Assembly: GCF_000720175.1 (NCBI RefSeq)
Contig: NZ_JOIX01000034.1
Location: 12,185 to 76,184, forward strand
DNA from: Streptomyces sp. NRRL S-337
Lineage (GTDB): Bacteria > Actinomycetota > Actinomycetes > Streptomycetales > Streptomycetaceae
Direction of reading: 5' to 3'
Length of the DNA: 64,000 nucleotides
In this document: piece after piece, positions 42,668-52,489 of the stretch
How positions within the stretch are numbered: position 1 is the stretch's first letter
How the letters are laid out: each line of letters opens with the position of its first letter
Program-made: the position numbers and the translations under genes
The notes under the pieces: generated by a model
What the model was told of the DNA's origin: nothing
Database searches by the model: none
The model's input: only the letters and a program-made list of their open reading frames with translations

Positions 42668-42683
42668 AGTGGTCTACACCTTG
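42668..42683. promoter_or_regulatory. DasR-like operator upstream of GH20 gene
   Basis: AGTGGTCTACACCTTG keeps TGGTCTA-N-ACC of the dre consensus (ACTGGTCTAGACCACT, from memory) with mismatches at the right edge. It lies 86 bp before the hexosaminidase ATG. In S. coelicolor the orthologous gene is a known DasR target as I recall. Confidence 0.65.
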
Positions 42684-42769
42684 ACCCCGTTCCAGGCTCG
42701 CGGTACGCATGGTCACCGCTCGGTCGCTCCATGCCATGACATGCCCGACGCTCGCCGAAGGGACCGTCG

Positions 42770-44386
42770 ATGAGACGACGCAGACTACTGGGCTCGCTGC
42801 TGCTGACCGTGGCGGCGGCACTGGGGACCGCCGCCGCACCGCCGCCCACCGCCCGGGCCGCCACCCCCACCGTCCCCCTCGACCACGTCGTGCCCGCCCC
42901 GGCGGCGGTGCACGAGGGCGGCACCCCGTACACGATCGGCGCCGGCACCCGCATCCGGGTGCCCGGCGGCTCCGGCGACGCACGGCGGATCGCCGGCTAT
43001 CTGGCGGGCCTGCTGCGCCCCTCCACCGGCTACGCCCTGCCGGTCACCACCAAGGGCGGCGACGGCATCGTGCTGCGGCTCGGCGGCCGGGGCACCGCGG
43101 ATCTCGGCGCGGAGGGCTACCGGCTGCGCGTGGACGGCCGCGCGGTGACCATCGGCGCCCGCCGGCCCGCCGGCCTCTTCCACGGCGTCCAGACGCTCCG
43201 CCAGCTGCTGCCGCCGGCCGCCGGGGAGCACCGCGAGCGGGCCGGGGCCGGCGTGCCCCCCGGCGGTGGCTGGCGGATCGGCGGCGGCACCATCGCCGAC
43301 ACCCCGCGCTACGGCTACCGCGGCGCGATGCTCGACGTGTCCCGGCACTTCTTCACCGTCGACCAGGTGAAGCGCTACATCGACCAGCTGGCGATGTACA
43401 AGATCAACAAGCTGCATCTGCACCTCTCCGACGACCAGGGCTGGCGGATCGCCATCCGCTCCTGGCCGCGGCTGGCGACCTACGGCGGCTCCACCCAGGT
43501 CGGCGGCGGCAAGGGCGGCTACTACAGCCAGGACGACTACCGCGAGATCGTGAGCTACGCCGCCGACCGCTACCTGACCGTCGTCCCCGAGATCGACATG
43601 CCGGGCCACACCAACGCCGCGCTGGCCTCCTACGCCGACCTCAACTGCAACGGCGTCGCGCCGCCCCTCTACACCGGCACCCACGTCGGTTTCAGCTCGC
43701 TGTGCGTCCCCAAGAAGGTGACCTACGACTTCGTCGACGACGTCGTGCGCGAGATCGCCCGGCTCACCCCGGGCCCGTACCTCCACATCGGCGGCGACGA
43801 GGCGCACTCCACCGGCCACGCGGACTACGTCGCCTTCATGGACAAGGTGCAGCCGGTGGTCGCCAAGTACGGCAAGACCGTGATCGGCTGGCACCAGCTG
43901 ACCGGCGCGCACCCGGCGAAGGGCGCCCTCGCCCAGTACTGGGGCTACGACGCCACCGGCGCGGCCGAGCGGCAGCAGGTCACCGACGCGGCCCGGAACG
44001 GCACCGGGCTGATCCTCTCGCCCGCCGACCGCGCCTACCTCGACATGAAGTACGACAAGGACACCCCGCTCGGCCTGAACTGGGCCGGCTACGTGGGCGT
44101 CCGGCGGGCGTACGACTGGGACCCGGGGAGCTACCTCCAGGGCGCGCCCGGCGAGGCGATCCGGGGCGTCGAGGCGCCGCTGTGGTCCGAGACCCTCTCC
44201 ACCTCCGCCCACATCGAGTACATGGCCTTCCCGCGGCTGCCCGGCATCGCCGAGCTCGGCTGGTCCCCGCGCGCGAGCCACGACTGGGGCTCCTACAAGC
44301 TCCGGCTGGCCGCCCAGGGCCCCCGCTGGGACGCGCTGGGCATCCACTACTACCGCTCACCGGAAGTCCCTTGGCCGGCGGGTTGA
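42770..44386 (+). CDS. secreted GH20 beta-N-acetylhexosaminidase
   Basis: A 538-residue exported exo-enzyme that releases GlcNAc from chitooligosaccharides. Signal peptide: RRRRLLGSLLL then VAAALGTAAAP, cleavage near ARA. GH20b domain (~35-165), then the catalytic barrel: GAMLDVSRHFF, LHLHLSDDQGWR, EIDMPGHTNAAL and the catalytic pair D343-E344 in HIGGDEAH; W residues of the pocket in GWHQL and PLWSET. ATG at 42770 follows GAAGGGA. Under probable DasR control. Ends at a hairpin. Confidence 0.95.
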   Translation: MRRRRLLGSLLLTVAAALGTAAAPPPTARAATPTVPLDHVVPAPAAVHEGGTPYTIGAGTRIRVPGGSGDARRIAGYLAGLLRPSTGYALPVTTKGGDGIVLRLGGRGTADLGAEGYRLRVDGRAVTIGARRPAGLFHGVQTLRQLLPPAAGEHRERAGAGVPPGGGWRIGGGTIADTPRYGYRGAMLDVSRHFFTVDQVKRYIDQLAMYKINKLHLHLSDDQGWRIAIRSWPRLATYGGSTQVGGGKGGYYSQDDYREIVSYAADRYLTVVPEIDMPGHTNAALASYADLNCNGVAPPLYTGTHVGFSSLCVPKKVTYDFVDDVVREIARLTPGPYLHIGGDEAHSTGHADYVAFMDKVQPVVAKYGKTVIGWHQLTGAHPAKGALAQYWGYDATGAAERQQVTDAARNGTGLILSPADRAYLDMKYDKDTPLGLNWAGYVGVRRAYDWDPGSYLQGAPGEAIRGVEAPLWSETLSTSAHIEYMAFPRLPGIAELGWSPRASHDWGSYKLRLAAQGPRWDALGIHYYRSPEVPWPAG

Positions 44387-44401
44387 AGGCGCGCGGCATG
44401 G

Positions 44402-44455
44402 CGTAACGGTGCGGGCCAGGACGTAACGGTGCGCGGCACGCCGCGTAACGGTGCG
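44402..44455. repeat. three direct repeats CGTAACGGTGCG
   Basis: Copies start at 44402, 44422 and 44444, spaced 20-22 bp, just after the hexosaminidase stop. They lie where the desferrioxamine cluster stands in S. coelicolor. Confidence 0.55.
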
Positions 44456-44510
44456 CGGCACGAAGTGTGGGGCGCTACGTGCGCTACATGCGCCATCTGT
44501 GCCAGGTGCG

Positions 44511-44560
44511 CCACAACGGAGGTGGGCCCCGGAATTCCGCCGGAGCCCACCCCGTTGTGG
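44511..44560. terminator. hairpin between GH20 and acdH
   Basis: Arms 44511-44527 (CCACAACGG then GGTGGGC) and 44545-44560 (GCCCACC then CCGTTGTGG) pair with one bulged base; the loop itself contains CCGGAATTCCG. Bidirectional terminator between convergent genes. Confidence 0.75.
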
Positions 44561-44622
44561 CCCACAGGGGGCGCTCGCACCCCCTACGGGATCTGTTCGA
44601 CCGCCCCCAAAGGGATCAGAAC

Positions 44623-45777
44623 TCAGAACCCCAGCTCCCGCGCGATCAGCATCCGCTGCACCTCGCTGGTGCCCTCGCCGATCTCCAGGATCTTGGCGTC
44701 CCGCCACATGCGGGCCACCGGGTACTCGTTCATGAAGCCGTACCCGCCGTGGATCTGGGTGGCCTCGCGGGCGTTGTCCACCGCGATCTCGGAGGAGTAC
44801 AGCTTCGCGAGCGCCGCCTCCTTCTTGAACGGCTCGCCGTGCACCAGCCGGGAGGCGGCGTCCCGCCACGCCAGCCGGGCGGTGTGCGCCCGCATCTCCA
44901 TGTCGGCGAGCTTGAACTGGATCGCCTGGTTGGCGCCGATCGGCTTGCCGAAGGCGTGACGTTCCTTCGCGTACCTCACCGACTCGTCCACACAGCCCTG
45001 CGCCAGGCCGGTGGCCAGCGCCGCGATGGCGATCCGGCCCTCGTCGAGGATCCGCAGGAACTGGGCGTAGCCACGGCCCTCCTCGCCCAGCAGGTTGCCG
45101 GCCGGCACCCGGACGTCCGAGAAGGACAGCTCCCGGGTGTCCGAGGCGTTCCAGCCGACCTTGGAGTACGGGGCGGCGACCGTGAAGCCGGGGGTGCCGG
45201 ACGGCACGATGATCGAGGAGATCTCCGGGGAGCCGTCGGCCTTGCGGCCGGTGACCGCGGTGACCGTGACCAGGCCGGTGATGTCCGTACCGGAGTTGGT
45301 GATGAAGCACTTGCTGCCGTTGATCACCCACTCCTCGCCGTCCCGCACCGCGGTCGTGCGGGTCGCGCCGGCGTCCGAGCCGCCGTCCGGCTCGGTCAGG
45401 CCGAACGCGCCGAGCATCTCCCCGCTGCACAGCTTGGGCAGCCACTCGCGCTTCTGCTCCTCGGTGCCGAAGCGGTAGAGGGGCATGGCGCCCAGCGAGA
45501 CGCCCGCCTCCAGGGTGATCGCCACCGAGGAGTCGACCCGGGCCAGCTCCTCCAGGGCGATGCCGAGGGCGAGGTAGTCGCCGCCCATCCCGCCGTACTC
45601 CTCGGGGAACGGCAGGCCGAACAGGCCCATCCGGCCCATCTCCTGCACGATCTCGTACGGGAACGCATGCTGCTCGTAGTACTCGCCGATCTTCGGGGCG
45701 ACGACGTCATGCGCGAACGCCTCGACCGTACGCCGGAGTTCCTCCAGCTCTTCGGGCAGACGGTGGTCCAGTGACAT
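44623..45777 (-). CDS. acdH: acyl-CoA dehydrogenase (isovaleryl / short branched chain type)
   Basis: A 384-residue FAD enzyme oxidising acyl-CoA to enoyl-CoA. Marks: GLPFPEEYGGMGGDYL, AFGLTEPDGGSDAGATRT (flavin site), SKCFITNSG, ALATGLAQGCVD, FGKPIGANQAIQFKLADM and the C-terminal IHGGYGFMNEYPVARMWRDAK... IGEGTSEVQ with the E of GEGTSE region. ATG at 45777 with AAGGAG upstream. Last gene of the accD1-accC-hmgL-acdH operon; together they form the leucine route isovaleryl-CoA to acetoacetate. In Streptomyces this enzyme also supports branched-chain precursor supply. Confidence 0.92.
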   Translation of the reverse strand: MSLDHRLPEELEELRRTVEAFAHDVVAPKIGEYYEQHAFPYEIVQEMGRMGLFGLPFPEEYGGMGGDYLALGIALEELARVDSSVAITLEAGVSLGAMPLYRFGTEEQKREWLPKLCSGEMLGAFGLTEPDGGSDAGATRTTAVRDGEEWVINGSKCFITNSGTDITGLVTVTAVTGRKADGSPEISSIIVPSGTPGFTVAAPYSKVGWNASDTRELSFSDVRVPAGNLLGEEGRGYAQFLRILDEGRIAIAALATGLAQGCVDESVRYAKERHAFGKPIGANQAIQFKLADMEMRAHTARLAWRDAASRLVHGEPFKKEAALAKLYSSEIAVDNAREATQIHGGYGFMNEYPVARMWRDAKILEIGEGTSEVQRMLIARELGF

Positions 45778-45782
45778 GGTGG

Positions 45783-46724
45783 TCACTCCTTGTGGGAGAG
45801 GGCACGCAGGGTGCGCGAGGGGCTCGGGCGGCCCAGGACATCGGCCATCCACACGCTCGTGGCGGTGAGCCGGTCGAGATCGACGCCGGTGTCGATACCG
45901 AGGCCGTGCAGCATCCACACGAGGTCCTCGGTGGCGAGGTTGCCGGTGGCGCTCTTGGCGTACGGGCAGCCGCCGAGGCCGCCCGCCGACGCGTCGACGG
46001 TGGTGACGCCGTGCTGGAGCGCGGCGAGGGTGTTGGCGAGTGCCTGCCCGTAGGTGTCGTGGAAGTGCACGCCCAGCTTCGGGGTGGGTACGCCCGCCTC
46101 GTTCAGGGCGGCGAGGAGGTGCTGGACGTGGCCGGGGGTGGCCACGCCGATGGTGTCGCCGAGGCTCAGCTCGTCGCAGCCCATGTCGAGCAGCGCCCGG
46201 CACACCCGGACCGTCTGCGCAACCGGCACCGGGCCCTCCCAGGGGTCGCCGAAGCACATCGACAGATAGCCGCGGACGTGCACCCCGGCCTCCTTGGCGC
46301 GGGCGACGACCGGGGCGAACATCGCCAGCGACTCGTCGACCGTGCGGTTGAGGTTGGCCTTGGCGAACGACTCGGTGGCGCTGCCGATCACCGCGATCCG
46401 GCGCGCGCCCAGTGCCAGCGCCCGGTCCAGGCCGCGGTCGTTGGGCACCAGGACGGGCAGCCGGTGCGGGTCGAGGTCGCCCAGCAGCGGGAACAGCCGC
46501 TCGGCGTCGGCGAGTTGGGGCACCCACTTGGGGTGCACGAAGCTGGTCGCCTCCACCACCGGCAGGCCCGCGTCGACGAGCCGGTGGACGAACTCGGCCT
46601 TGATCTCCGTGGGCACGACGGTCTGCTCGTTCTGCAGGCCGTCGCGCGCGCCGACCTCATGGATGCGCACGCGGGCGGGCAGGCCCTCCGCGGCGACCTC
46701 CATCGGCAGTCCGGTGACGGTCAT
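45783..46724 (-). CDS. hmgL: hydroxymethylglutaryl-CoA lyase
   Basis: A 313-residue TIM-barrel lyase that cleaves HMG-CoA to acetyl-CoA and acetoacetate. [15 protein letters not shown] (metal and catalytic R), [43 protein letters not shown] (metal histidines) and the active-site cysteine in [20 protein letters not shown] (in part). Its ATG overlaps the carboxylase stop (ATGA) and its own stop lies five bases before acdH, so translation is coupled. Confidence 0.95.
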   Translation of the reverse strand: MTVTGLPMEVAAEGLPARVRIHEVGARDGLQNEQTVVPTEIKAEFVHRLVDAGLPVVEATSFVHPKWVPQLADAERLFPLLGDLDPHRLPVLVPNDRGLDRALALGARRIAVIGSATESFAKANLNRTVDESLAMFAPVVARAKEAGVHVRGYLSMCFGDPWEGPVPVAQTVRVCRALLDMGCDELSLGDTIGVATPGHVQHLLAALNEAGVPTPKLGVHFHDTYGQALANTLAALQHGVTTVDASAGGLGGCPYAKSATGNLATEDLVWMLHGLGIDTGVDLDRLTATSVWMADVLGRPSPSRTLRALSHKE

Positions 46725-48748
46725 GACGCCACCTCCGCGTCCGCGCCGTCGGCGCCGCCCGAGCCGTCGGTACCGTCGGTGCCGTCCGCGTCGTCGGTGC
46801 TGTCCAGGGGGGCGATCACGGCCAGCACCTGGTCCATGGCGACGGTCGAGCCGACCGTCACGTCCAGTTCGGTCACCGTCCCGGCGTGCGGGGCGGAGAT
46901 CACGTGTTCCATCTTCATCGCCTCCACCACCAGCAGGCCCTGGCCCGCGGTGACCTCGTCGCCGACCGCGACCTTGACGACCGTGACGGTGCCCGGCATC
47001 GGGGCGGCCAGGGTGTCCGCGCCGTGCGCCCCGGCGGCGCCGCGCAGTGCGGCCGCCACCGGGTCGTGGTCGGCCACCTGCCAGGCGTCGCCGTCCCTGC
47101 CGAGCCAGTCGCCGCTGCGGTGGAAGGTGTGCACCAGCCCGTCGACGGTGATCCGGACGCGGTCCGGCGCGACCTCGGCGGTGTCCTCCGGGCCGCCGGG
47201 CAGGACCTCGCGGACCACCGGGTCGTGGCCCGGCACCCGCAGCCAGTGGCGCACCGGGGCGGGCCGGCCGCCGAGCCGGAAGCCGCTGGGTGCGGCGAAC
47301 GGGTCGCGCCAGCCGGCCGCGTCCACCGCCGGTGCGAGGGCGGCCTGCCGCACTGCCGCGGCCGCCGCGTACACCTCGTCCGGGACGCCCGCCTCGACCA
47401 GGCCGGCCGCCTCCCGCTCCACCAGCCCGGTGTCCAGCTCGCCGGAGACCACGTCGGGGTGGGCCAGCAGCCGCCGCAGGAACCCGGCGTTGGTCGTCAC
47501 GCCGAGGGTGACGGTGTCGGCCAGCGCGGCCCGCAGCCGGCGCAGTGCGCTCGCCCGGTCCGGGCCGTGCGCGATGACCTTGGCGAGCATCGGGTCGTAC
47601 CGGCTGCCGACCTCGCCGCCCTCGGTGAGGCCGGAGTCGGTGCGCACCCCGTCCCCGTCGACCTCGTGGAGCGAACGGACCGTGCCGCCGGTCGGCAGGA
47701 AGTCGCGGGACGGGTCCTCGGCGCAGAGCCGGGCCTCGACCGCGTGCCCGGTGAGCGTGATGTCGTCCTGGGCGTAGGGGAGGTGCTCGCCGGCGGCGAT
47801 CCGCAGCTGCCACTCCACCAGGTCCAGGCCGGTGACGAGCTCGGTGACCGGGTGCTCCACCTGGAGGCGGGTGTTCATCTCCATGAAGTAGTACGCCGAG
47901 GGGTCCTTGCCCGGGACGATGAATTCGACGGTGCCGGCGCCGCGGTAGCCGCAGGAGCGGGCCGCCTGCACGGCCGCCTCGCCCATCGCGGCCCGGGTCG
48001 CCTCGTCCAGCAGGACCGACGGGGCCTCCTCGATGATCTTCTGGTGGCGCCGCTGGAGGGAGCACTCGCGCTCGCCGAGGTGGAGGACGGTGCCGTGGCC
48101 GTCGGCCAGGACCTGGATCTCGATGTGCCGGGGCCGGTCGATCCAGCGCTCGACGAGGAGGGTGTCGTCGCCGAAGGAGGAGCTGGCCTCGCGGCGGGCG
48201 GCGGCGATCTCCTCGGCGAGCAGCGCCTCCTCGCGGACCAGCCGCATGCCCTTGCCGCCGCCGCCCGCGGACGGCTTGAGCAGGACGGGCATGCCGATCT
48301 CCCGTGCCGCGGCGGCCAGTTGGGCGTTGTCCAGGCCGCTGCCGGAGGAGCCGGGGACGACCGGGACGCCGGCCGTGCGGACCGTCTCCTTGGCGCGGAT
48401 CTTGTCGCCCATCAGCTCGATGGCGTCGGCCGGCGGGCCGATGAAGACCAGGCCCGCCTCGGTGCAGGCCCGGGCGAAGGCGGCGTTCTCGGCGAGGAAG
48501 CCGTAGCCGGGGTGGACCGCCTGGGCGCCGGTGCGGGCGGCGGCGTCCAGCAGCCGCTCGACGGACAGATAACTCTCGGCGGCCGGGGCCGGGCCGATCC
48601 GTACGGCCGTGTCGGCCTCGCGGACGTGCCGGGCCCCGGCGTCCGCGTCGCTGAAGACGGCGATGGAGCGGATGCCGAGCGTGCGGAGCGTGCGGATGAC
48701 GCGGACCGCGATCTCGCCGCGGTTGGCGATCAGGACGCTGTCGAACAT
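46721..48748 (-). CDS. accC: acyl-CoA carboxylase alpha subunit (biotin carboxylase + BCCP)
   Basis: A 675-residue biotin-dependent carboxylase alpha chain. N-terminal biotin carboxylase: [47 protein letters not shown] (ATP loop), [19 protein letters not shown] (in part), [15 protein letters not shown] middle region of ~120 residues leads to the BCCP domain with biotin lysine in [10 protein letters not shown]. The tail is an Asp/Gly/Thr low-complexity run. Start at 48748 gives the usual N-terminus; an ATG at 48760 is possible. Given hmgL and acdH beside it, methylcrotonyl-CoA is the likely substrate, though naming as acetyl/propionyl carboxylase is common. Confidence 0.93.
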   Translation of the reverse strand: MFDSVLIANRGEIAVRVIRTLRTLGIRSIAVFSDADAGARHVREADTAVRIGPAPAAESYLSVERLLDAAARTGAQAVHPGYGFLAENAAFARACTEAGLVFIGPPADAIELMGDKIRAKETVRTAGVPVVPGSSGSGLDNAQLAAAAREIGMPVLLKPSAGGGGKGMRLVREEALLAEEIAAARREASSSFGDDTLLVERWIDRPRHIEIQVLADGHGTVLHLGERECSLQRRHQKIIEEAPSVLLDEATRAAMGEAAVQAARSCGYRGAGTVEFIVPGKDPSAYYFMEMNTRLQVEHPVTELVTGLDLVEWQLRIAAGEHLPYAQDDITLTGHAVEARLCAEDPSRDFLPTGGTVRSLHEVDGDGVRTDSGLTEGGEVGSRYDPMLAKVIAHGPDRASALRRLRAALADTVTLGVTTNAGFLRRLLAHPDVVSGELDTGLVEREAAGLVEAGVPDEVYAAAAAVRQAALAPAVDAAGWRDPFAAPSGFRLGGRPAPVRHWLRVPGHDPVVREVLPGGPEDTAEVAPDRVRITVDGLVHTFHRSGDWLGRDGDAWQVADHDPVAAALRGAAGAHGADTLAAPMPGTVTVVKVAVGDEVTAGQGLLVVEAMKMEHVISAPHAGTVTELDVTVGSTVAMDQVLAVIAPLDSTDDADGTDGTDGSGGADGADAEVAS

Positions 48749-48765
48749 GGTCGTGGGCATTCCTC

Positions 48766-50409
48766 TCACATCCGGAAGACGCCGAACTGCGGCTCGCCCA
48801 AGGGGGCGTTGGCACAGGCGGTCAGGGCGAGGCCGAGGACCTGGCGGGTCTCGAGCGGGTCGATGACGCCGTCGTCCCAGAGCCGGGCGGTGGCGTAGTA
48901 GGCGTTGCCCTGGGTCTCGTACTGGGCGCGGACGGGGGCCTTGAAGGCGTCCTCCTCCTCGGCGCTCCACTCCTCGCCGCGGGCCTCCATCTGGTCGCGC
49001 TTGACCGTGGCGAGGACCGAGGCGGCCTGCTCGCCGCCCATCACGGAGATCTTGGCGTTGGGCCACATCCACAGGAAGCGGGGGGAGTAGGCCCGGCCGC
49101 ACATGGAGTAGTTGCCGGCGCCGTACGAGCCGCCGATGACGACCGTGAGCTTGGGGACCCGGGTGCAGGCCACGGCCGTGACCATCTTCGCGCCGTGCTT
49201 GGCGATGCCGCCCGCCTCGTAGTCCCGCCCGACCATGAAGCCGGAGATGTTCTGGAGGAACACCAGGGGGATGCCGCGCTGGTCGCACAGCTCGATGAAG
49301 TGGGCGCCCTTCTGGGCGGATTCGGAGAACAGGATGCCGTTGTTGGCGACGATGCCGACCGGGTGGCCGTGGAGGTGCGCGAAGCCGGTCACCAGCGTCG
49401 TGCCGTACTCGGCCTTGAACTCGGCGAACCGCGAGCCGTCCACGATCCGCGCGATCACCTCCCGCACGTCGTAGGGCGTGCGGGAGTCCACCGGCACCGC
49501 GCCGTACAGCCCGGCCGGATCGACCGCGGGCTCCTCGACGGGCCGCACCGTCCAGGGCAGCGCGGGCCGCTCGCCGAGGGTCGAGACGATGGTGCGGACG
49601 ATGCGCAGCGCGTGGGCGTCGTCCTCGGCGAGGTGGTCGGTGACGCCGGAGGTGCGGGAGTGGACCTCGCCGCCGCCCAGCTCCTCGGCGGTGACGACCT
49701 CGCCGGTGGCGGCCTTCACCAGGGGCGGCCCGCCCAGGAAGATCGTGCCCTGGTTGCGGACGATCACGGCCTCGTCGCTCATGGCGGGGACGTACGCGCC
49801 GCCGGCCGTGCACGACCCGAGGACGGCCGCGATCTGCGGGATCCCGGCGCCGGACATCCGCGCCTGGTTGTAGAAGATCCGCCCGAAGTGCTCGCGGTCG
49901 GGGAACACCTCGTCCTGCATCGGCAGGAAGGCGCCACCGGAGTCCACGAGGTAGACGCACGGCAGGTGGTTCTCGAGGGCCACCTCCTGGGCGCGCAGGT
50001 GCTTCTTGACCGTCATCGGGTAGTACGTGCCGCCCTTGACCGTGGCGTCGTTGGCGACGATCACCACCTCGCGGCCGGAGACCCGCCCGATGCCGGCGAT
50101 CACCCCGGCGGCCGGTGCGGCCCCGTCGTACATCCCCTCCGCGGCCAGCGGCGCCAGCTCCAGGAAGGGCGAGCCGGCATCCAGCAGGGCGTCGACCCGG
50201 TCGCGGGGCAGCAGCTTGCCGCGGGCGGTGTGCCGCGCCCGGGCCTTCTCGCCGCCGCCGAGGCGGGCCGCCGCGAGCCGTTCGCGCAGTTCGGCGGCGA
50301 GCTCGCGGTGTGCGGCCTCGTTGGCCCGCCAGGAGTCGGAGGCCGGATCGTCCCTCGGACTCCGGCCGAGGGACGCCCCGTCGCCTCCCAGCACCGGTGC
50401 CTGCTCCAT
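48766..50409 (-). CDS. accD1: acyl-CoA carboxylase beta subunit
   Basis: A 547-residue carboxyltransferase of the crotonase fold. Motifs: [23 protein letters not shown] (in part), [20 protein letters not shown] (methylcrotonyl-type N-domain), [34 protein letters not shown], and in the C-domain [20 protein letters not shown] and [23 protein letters not shown] and NISGFMVG match MccB rather than PccB. First gene of the operon; AAGGGGG precedes the start, ATG at 50409 (a GTG three bases earlier is equally placed). Confidence 0.93.
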   Translation of the reverse strand: MEQAPVLGGDGASLGRSPRDDPASDSWRANEAAHRELAAELRERLAAARLGGGEKARARHTARGKLLPRDRVDALLDAGSPFLELAPLAAEGMYDGAAPAAGVIAGIGRVSGREVVIVANDATVKGGTYYPMTVKKHLRAQEVALENHLPCVYLVDSGGAFLPMQDEVFPDREHFGRIFYNQARMSGAGIPQIAAVLGSCTAGGAYVPAMSDEAVIVRNQGTIFLGGPPLVKAATGEVVTAEELGGGEVHSRTSGVTDHLAEDDAHALRIVRTIVSTLGERPALPWTVRPVEEPAVDPAGLYGAVPVDSRTPYDVREVIARIVDGSRFAEFKAEYGTTLVTGFAHLHGHPVGIVANNGILFSESAQKGAHFIELCDQRGIPLVFLQNISGFMVGRDYEAGGIAKHGAKMVTAVACTRVPKLTVVIGGSYGAGNYSMCGRAYSPRFLWMWPNAKISVMGGEQAASVLATVKRDQMEARGEEWSAEEEDAFKAPVRAQYETQGNAYYATARLWDDGVIDPLETRQVLGLALTACANAPLGEPQFGVFRM

Positions 50410-50473
50410 CACTACGAGCCCCCTTGCTCGGTCGTCCGCCCGGCCACCGCGGTGCGCGGCCGCCGGGCATCCG

Positions 50474-50523
50474 GGTTAATGGGCGTTAACGTCATTTCCA
50501 TCAGGTTAACGACCACTAACCCG
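50474..50523. promoter_or_regulatory. double inverted operator, probable AccR site
   Basis: Arms 50474-50492 and 50505-50523 are inverted copies with three mismatches, 12-bp spacer. Each arm is itself a GTTAA-N6-TTAAC-type site (right arm with one mismatch). It lies between divergent accD1 and the TetR gene, covering both promoter regions. Confidence 0.8.
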
Positions 50524-50542
50524 GCTGTCTACAATCGACGGC

Positions 50543-51190
50543 ATGAGTAATGCGCAGGCCCCCGCCCCGACCAGCCGCCGCGAGCAGATCCTGAAAGAGG
50601 CCGCCCGGCTCTTCGCCGAGCGCGGGTTCCACGGCGTCGGCGTGGACGAGATAGGGGCGGCCGTCGGTATCTCCGGCCCCGGGCTCTACCGCCACTTCGC
50701 GGGCAAGGACGCGATGCTCGCCGAGCTGCTGGTGGGGATCAGTGAGCGGCTCCTCGCGGGCGGCCGGATGCGGGTCGCGGAGGGCGGCGACGACCCCGAG
50801 GCGGTGCTGCACGCACTGATCGACGGTCACATCGACTTCGCACTGGACGACCGCCCGCTGATCACCGTGCACGACCGCGAGCTGGACCGGCTGCGCGAGG
50901 CCGACCGCAAGCGGGTGCGCCAGCTCCAGCGGCAGTACGTCGAGCTGTGGGTGGAGGTCGTCCGCCGGGTCCACCCGGGCCCCTCGGAGTCCCAGGCCCG
51001 GGCCGCCGTGCACGCCGTCTTCGGCCTGCTGAACTCCACCCCCCATCTGGGCCGCCCCGGCGCCCTCCCGGGCCGCACGGAGATGGCGGAGCTGCTGCAC
51101 CGGCTGGCGCTGGGGGCCTTCGGAGCGGTGGCCGGGGCGCCGGCGGCGGGCGGTCCGGTGGCCGGGGGGCCGGTGGCCGCGGGCGCGTAG
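50543..51190 (+). CDS. accR: TetR-family repressor of the acyl-CoA carboxylase operon
   Basis: A 215-residue TetR regulator. HTH: REQILKEAARLFAERGFHG, VGVDEIGAAVGISGPGLYRHFAGKDAML (in part). The C-terminal ligand domain has YVELWVEVVRRVHP and ends in a Gly/Ala/Pro repeat (AGGPVAGGPVAAG). ATG at 50543, 19 bp after the right operator arm. By position and operator it matches AccR of S. avermitilis, which as I recall represses accD1A1-hmgL-fadE4 and responds to short-chain acyl-CoAs. It may also control the acyl-CoA dehydrogenase downstream. Confidence 0.85.
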   Translation: MSNAQAPAPTSRREQILKEAARLFAERGFHGVGVDEIGAAVGISGPGLYRHFAGKDAMLAELLVGISERLLAGGRMRVAEGGDDPEAVLHALIDGHIDFALDDRPLITVHDRELDRLREADRKRVRQLQRQYVELWVEVVRRVHPGPSESQARAAVHAVFGLLNSTPHLGRPGALPGRTEMAELLHRLALGAFGAVAGAPAAGGPVAGGPVAAGA

Positions 51191-51311
51191 TGCGCTGCCG
51201 CACACCTTGTGGTTGAGGTCTGGACAGTCCAGGTGACCGGCCGGTAGCTTTCGCCTGAGCAAGCGCTTAGACGGGCGTTTGGACCGGTGACCTGGAGGAG
51301 GCGACGTAGCA

Positions 51312-52469
51312 ATGCGCCGTACGGTGTTCAACGAGGACCACGAGGCGTTCCGCGAGACCATACGCGCCTTCATCGAGGGCGAGGTCGTACCGGTCCACGA
51401 GGAGTGGTTCGCGGCCGGCCAGGTCCCGCGCGAGTTCTACTACAAGCTCGCCGAGCTGGGCGTCTTCGGCATCCGGGTGCCCGAGGAGTACGGCGGCGCC
51501 GGCATCGACTCGCACAAGTTCGAGGCCGTGATGTACGAGGAGACCGCCCGCGCCGGCGTCACCTTCGGCGGCTCCGGCGTGCACGTCCTCCTCGGCCTGC
51601 CGTACATCCAGATGCTCGCCACCGACGAGCAGAAGAAGCGCTACCTGCCGAAGTTCGTCACCGGCGAGGAGATGTGGGCGCTGGCGATGACCGAGCCGGG
51701 CACCGGCTCCGACCTCGCCGGCATGAAGACCACCGCCAAGCTGAGCGAGGACGGCACGCACTACGTCCTCAACGGCTCCAAGACCTTCATCACCGGCGGC
51801 GTGCACGCCGACCGCGTCATCGTCTGCGCCCGCACCGCCGCGCCCACCGCCGAGGACCGCCGCCACGGCATCTCCCTCTTCGCCGTGGACACCACGTCCG
51901 AGGGCTACTCCATCGGCCGCAAGCTCGACAAGCTCGGCCTGCGCACCTCCGACACCGCCGAGCTGGCCTTCGTCGACGTCAAGGTCCCCGTCGAGGACCT
52001 GCTCGGCGAGGAGAACAAGGGCTTCTACTACCTCGGCCAGAACCTCCCCTCCGAGCGCTGGGGCATCGCCTTCGGCGCGTACGCGCAGGCCAAGGCCGCC
52101 GTCCGGTTCGCGCAGCAGTACGTCCAGGACCGCACCGTCTTCGGCAAGACCGTCGCGTCCTTCCAGAACACCAAGTTCGAACTGGCCGCCTGCCAGGCGG
52201 AGGTGGACGCCGCCGAGGCCGTCGCCGACCGCGCCCTGGAGGCCCTGGACGCCGGTGAACTGACCCCCGCCGAGGCCGCCTCCGCCAAGCTCTTCTGCAC
52301 CGAGGTCGCCCACCGCGTGATCGACCGCTGCCTCCAGCTGCACGGCGGCTACGGCTTCATGAACGAGTACCCGATCGCCCGCCTGTACGCCGACAACCGT
52401 GTCAACCGCATCTACGGCGGCACCAGCGAGGTCATGAAGTCCATCATCGCCAAGTCCATGGGCCTGTAA
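51312..52469 (+). CDS. acyl-CoA dehydrogenase
   Basis: A 385-residue FAD acyl-CoA dehydrogenase. GIRVPEEYGGAGIDSH, WALAMTEPGTGSDLAGMKTT (flavin loop), LNGSKTFITGG, FGKTVASFQNTKFELAACQAE (in part) and LQLHGGYGFMNEYPIARLYADNR... YGGTSEVMKSI. It resembles long-chain-type enzymes. ATG at 51312; GGAGGAGG lies ~13 bp upstream, a long spacing. Followed after 20 bp by a thioesterase, with which it forms an operon. Confidence 0.92.
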   Translation: MRRTVFNEDHEAFRETIRAFIEGEVVPVHEEWFAAGQVPREFYYKLAELGVFGIRVPEEYGGAGIDSHKFEAVMYEETARAGVTFGGSGVHVLLGLPYIQMLATDEQKKRYLPKFVTGEEMWALAMTEPGTGSDLAGMKTTAKLSEDGTHYVLNGSKTFITGGVHADRVIVCARTAAPTAEDRRHGISLFAVDTTSEGYSIGRKLDKLGLRTSDTAELAFVDVKVPVEDLLGEENKGFYYLGQNLPSERWGIAFGAYAQAKAAVRFAQQYVQDRTVFGKTVASFQNTKFELAACQAEVDAAEAVADRALEALDAGELTPAEAASAKLFCTEVAHRVIDRCLQLHGGYGFMNEYPIARLYADNRVNRIYGGTSEVMKSIIAKSMGL

Positions 52470-52489
52470 GCCCGTTGGGGCCCACGCAC

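Noticed and set aside
42588..42710. N-terminal extension of the small gene beside glmS (ATG at 42710)
   Set aside because: The extra 41 codons have poor coding character and contain the palindrome and the DasR-like site, so the GTG at 42587 is preferred, though not proven.
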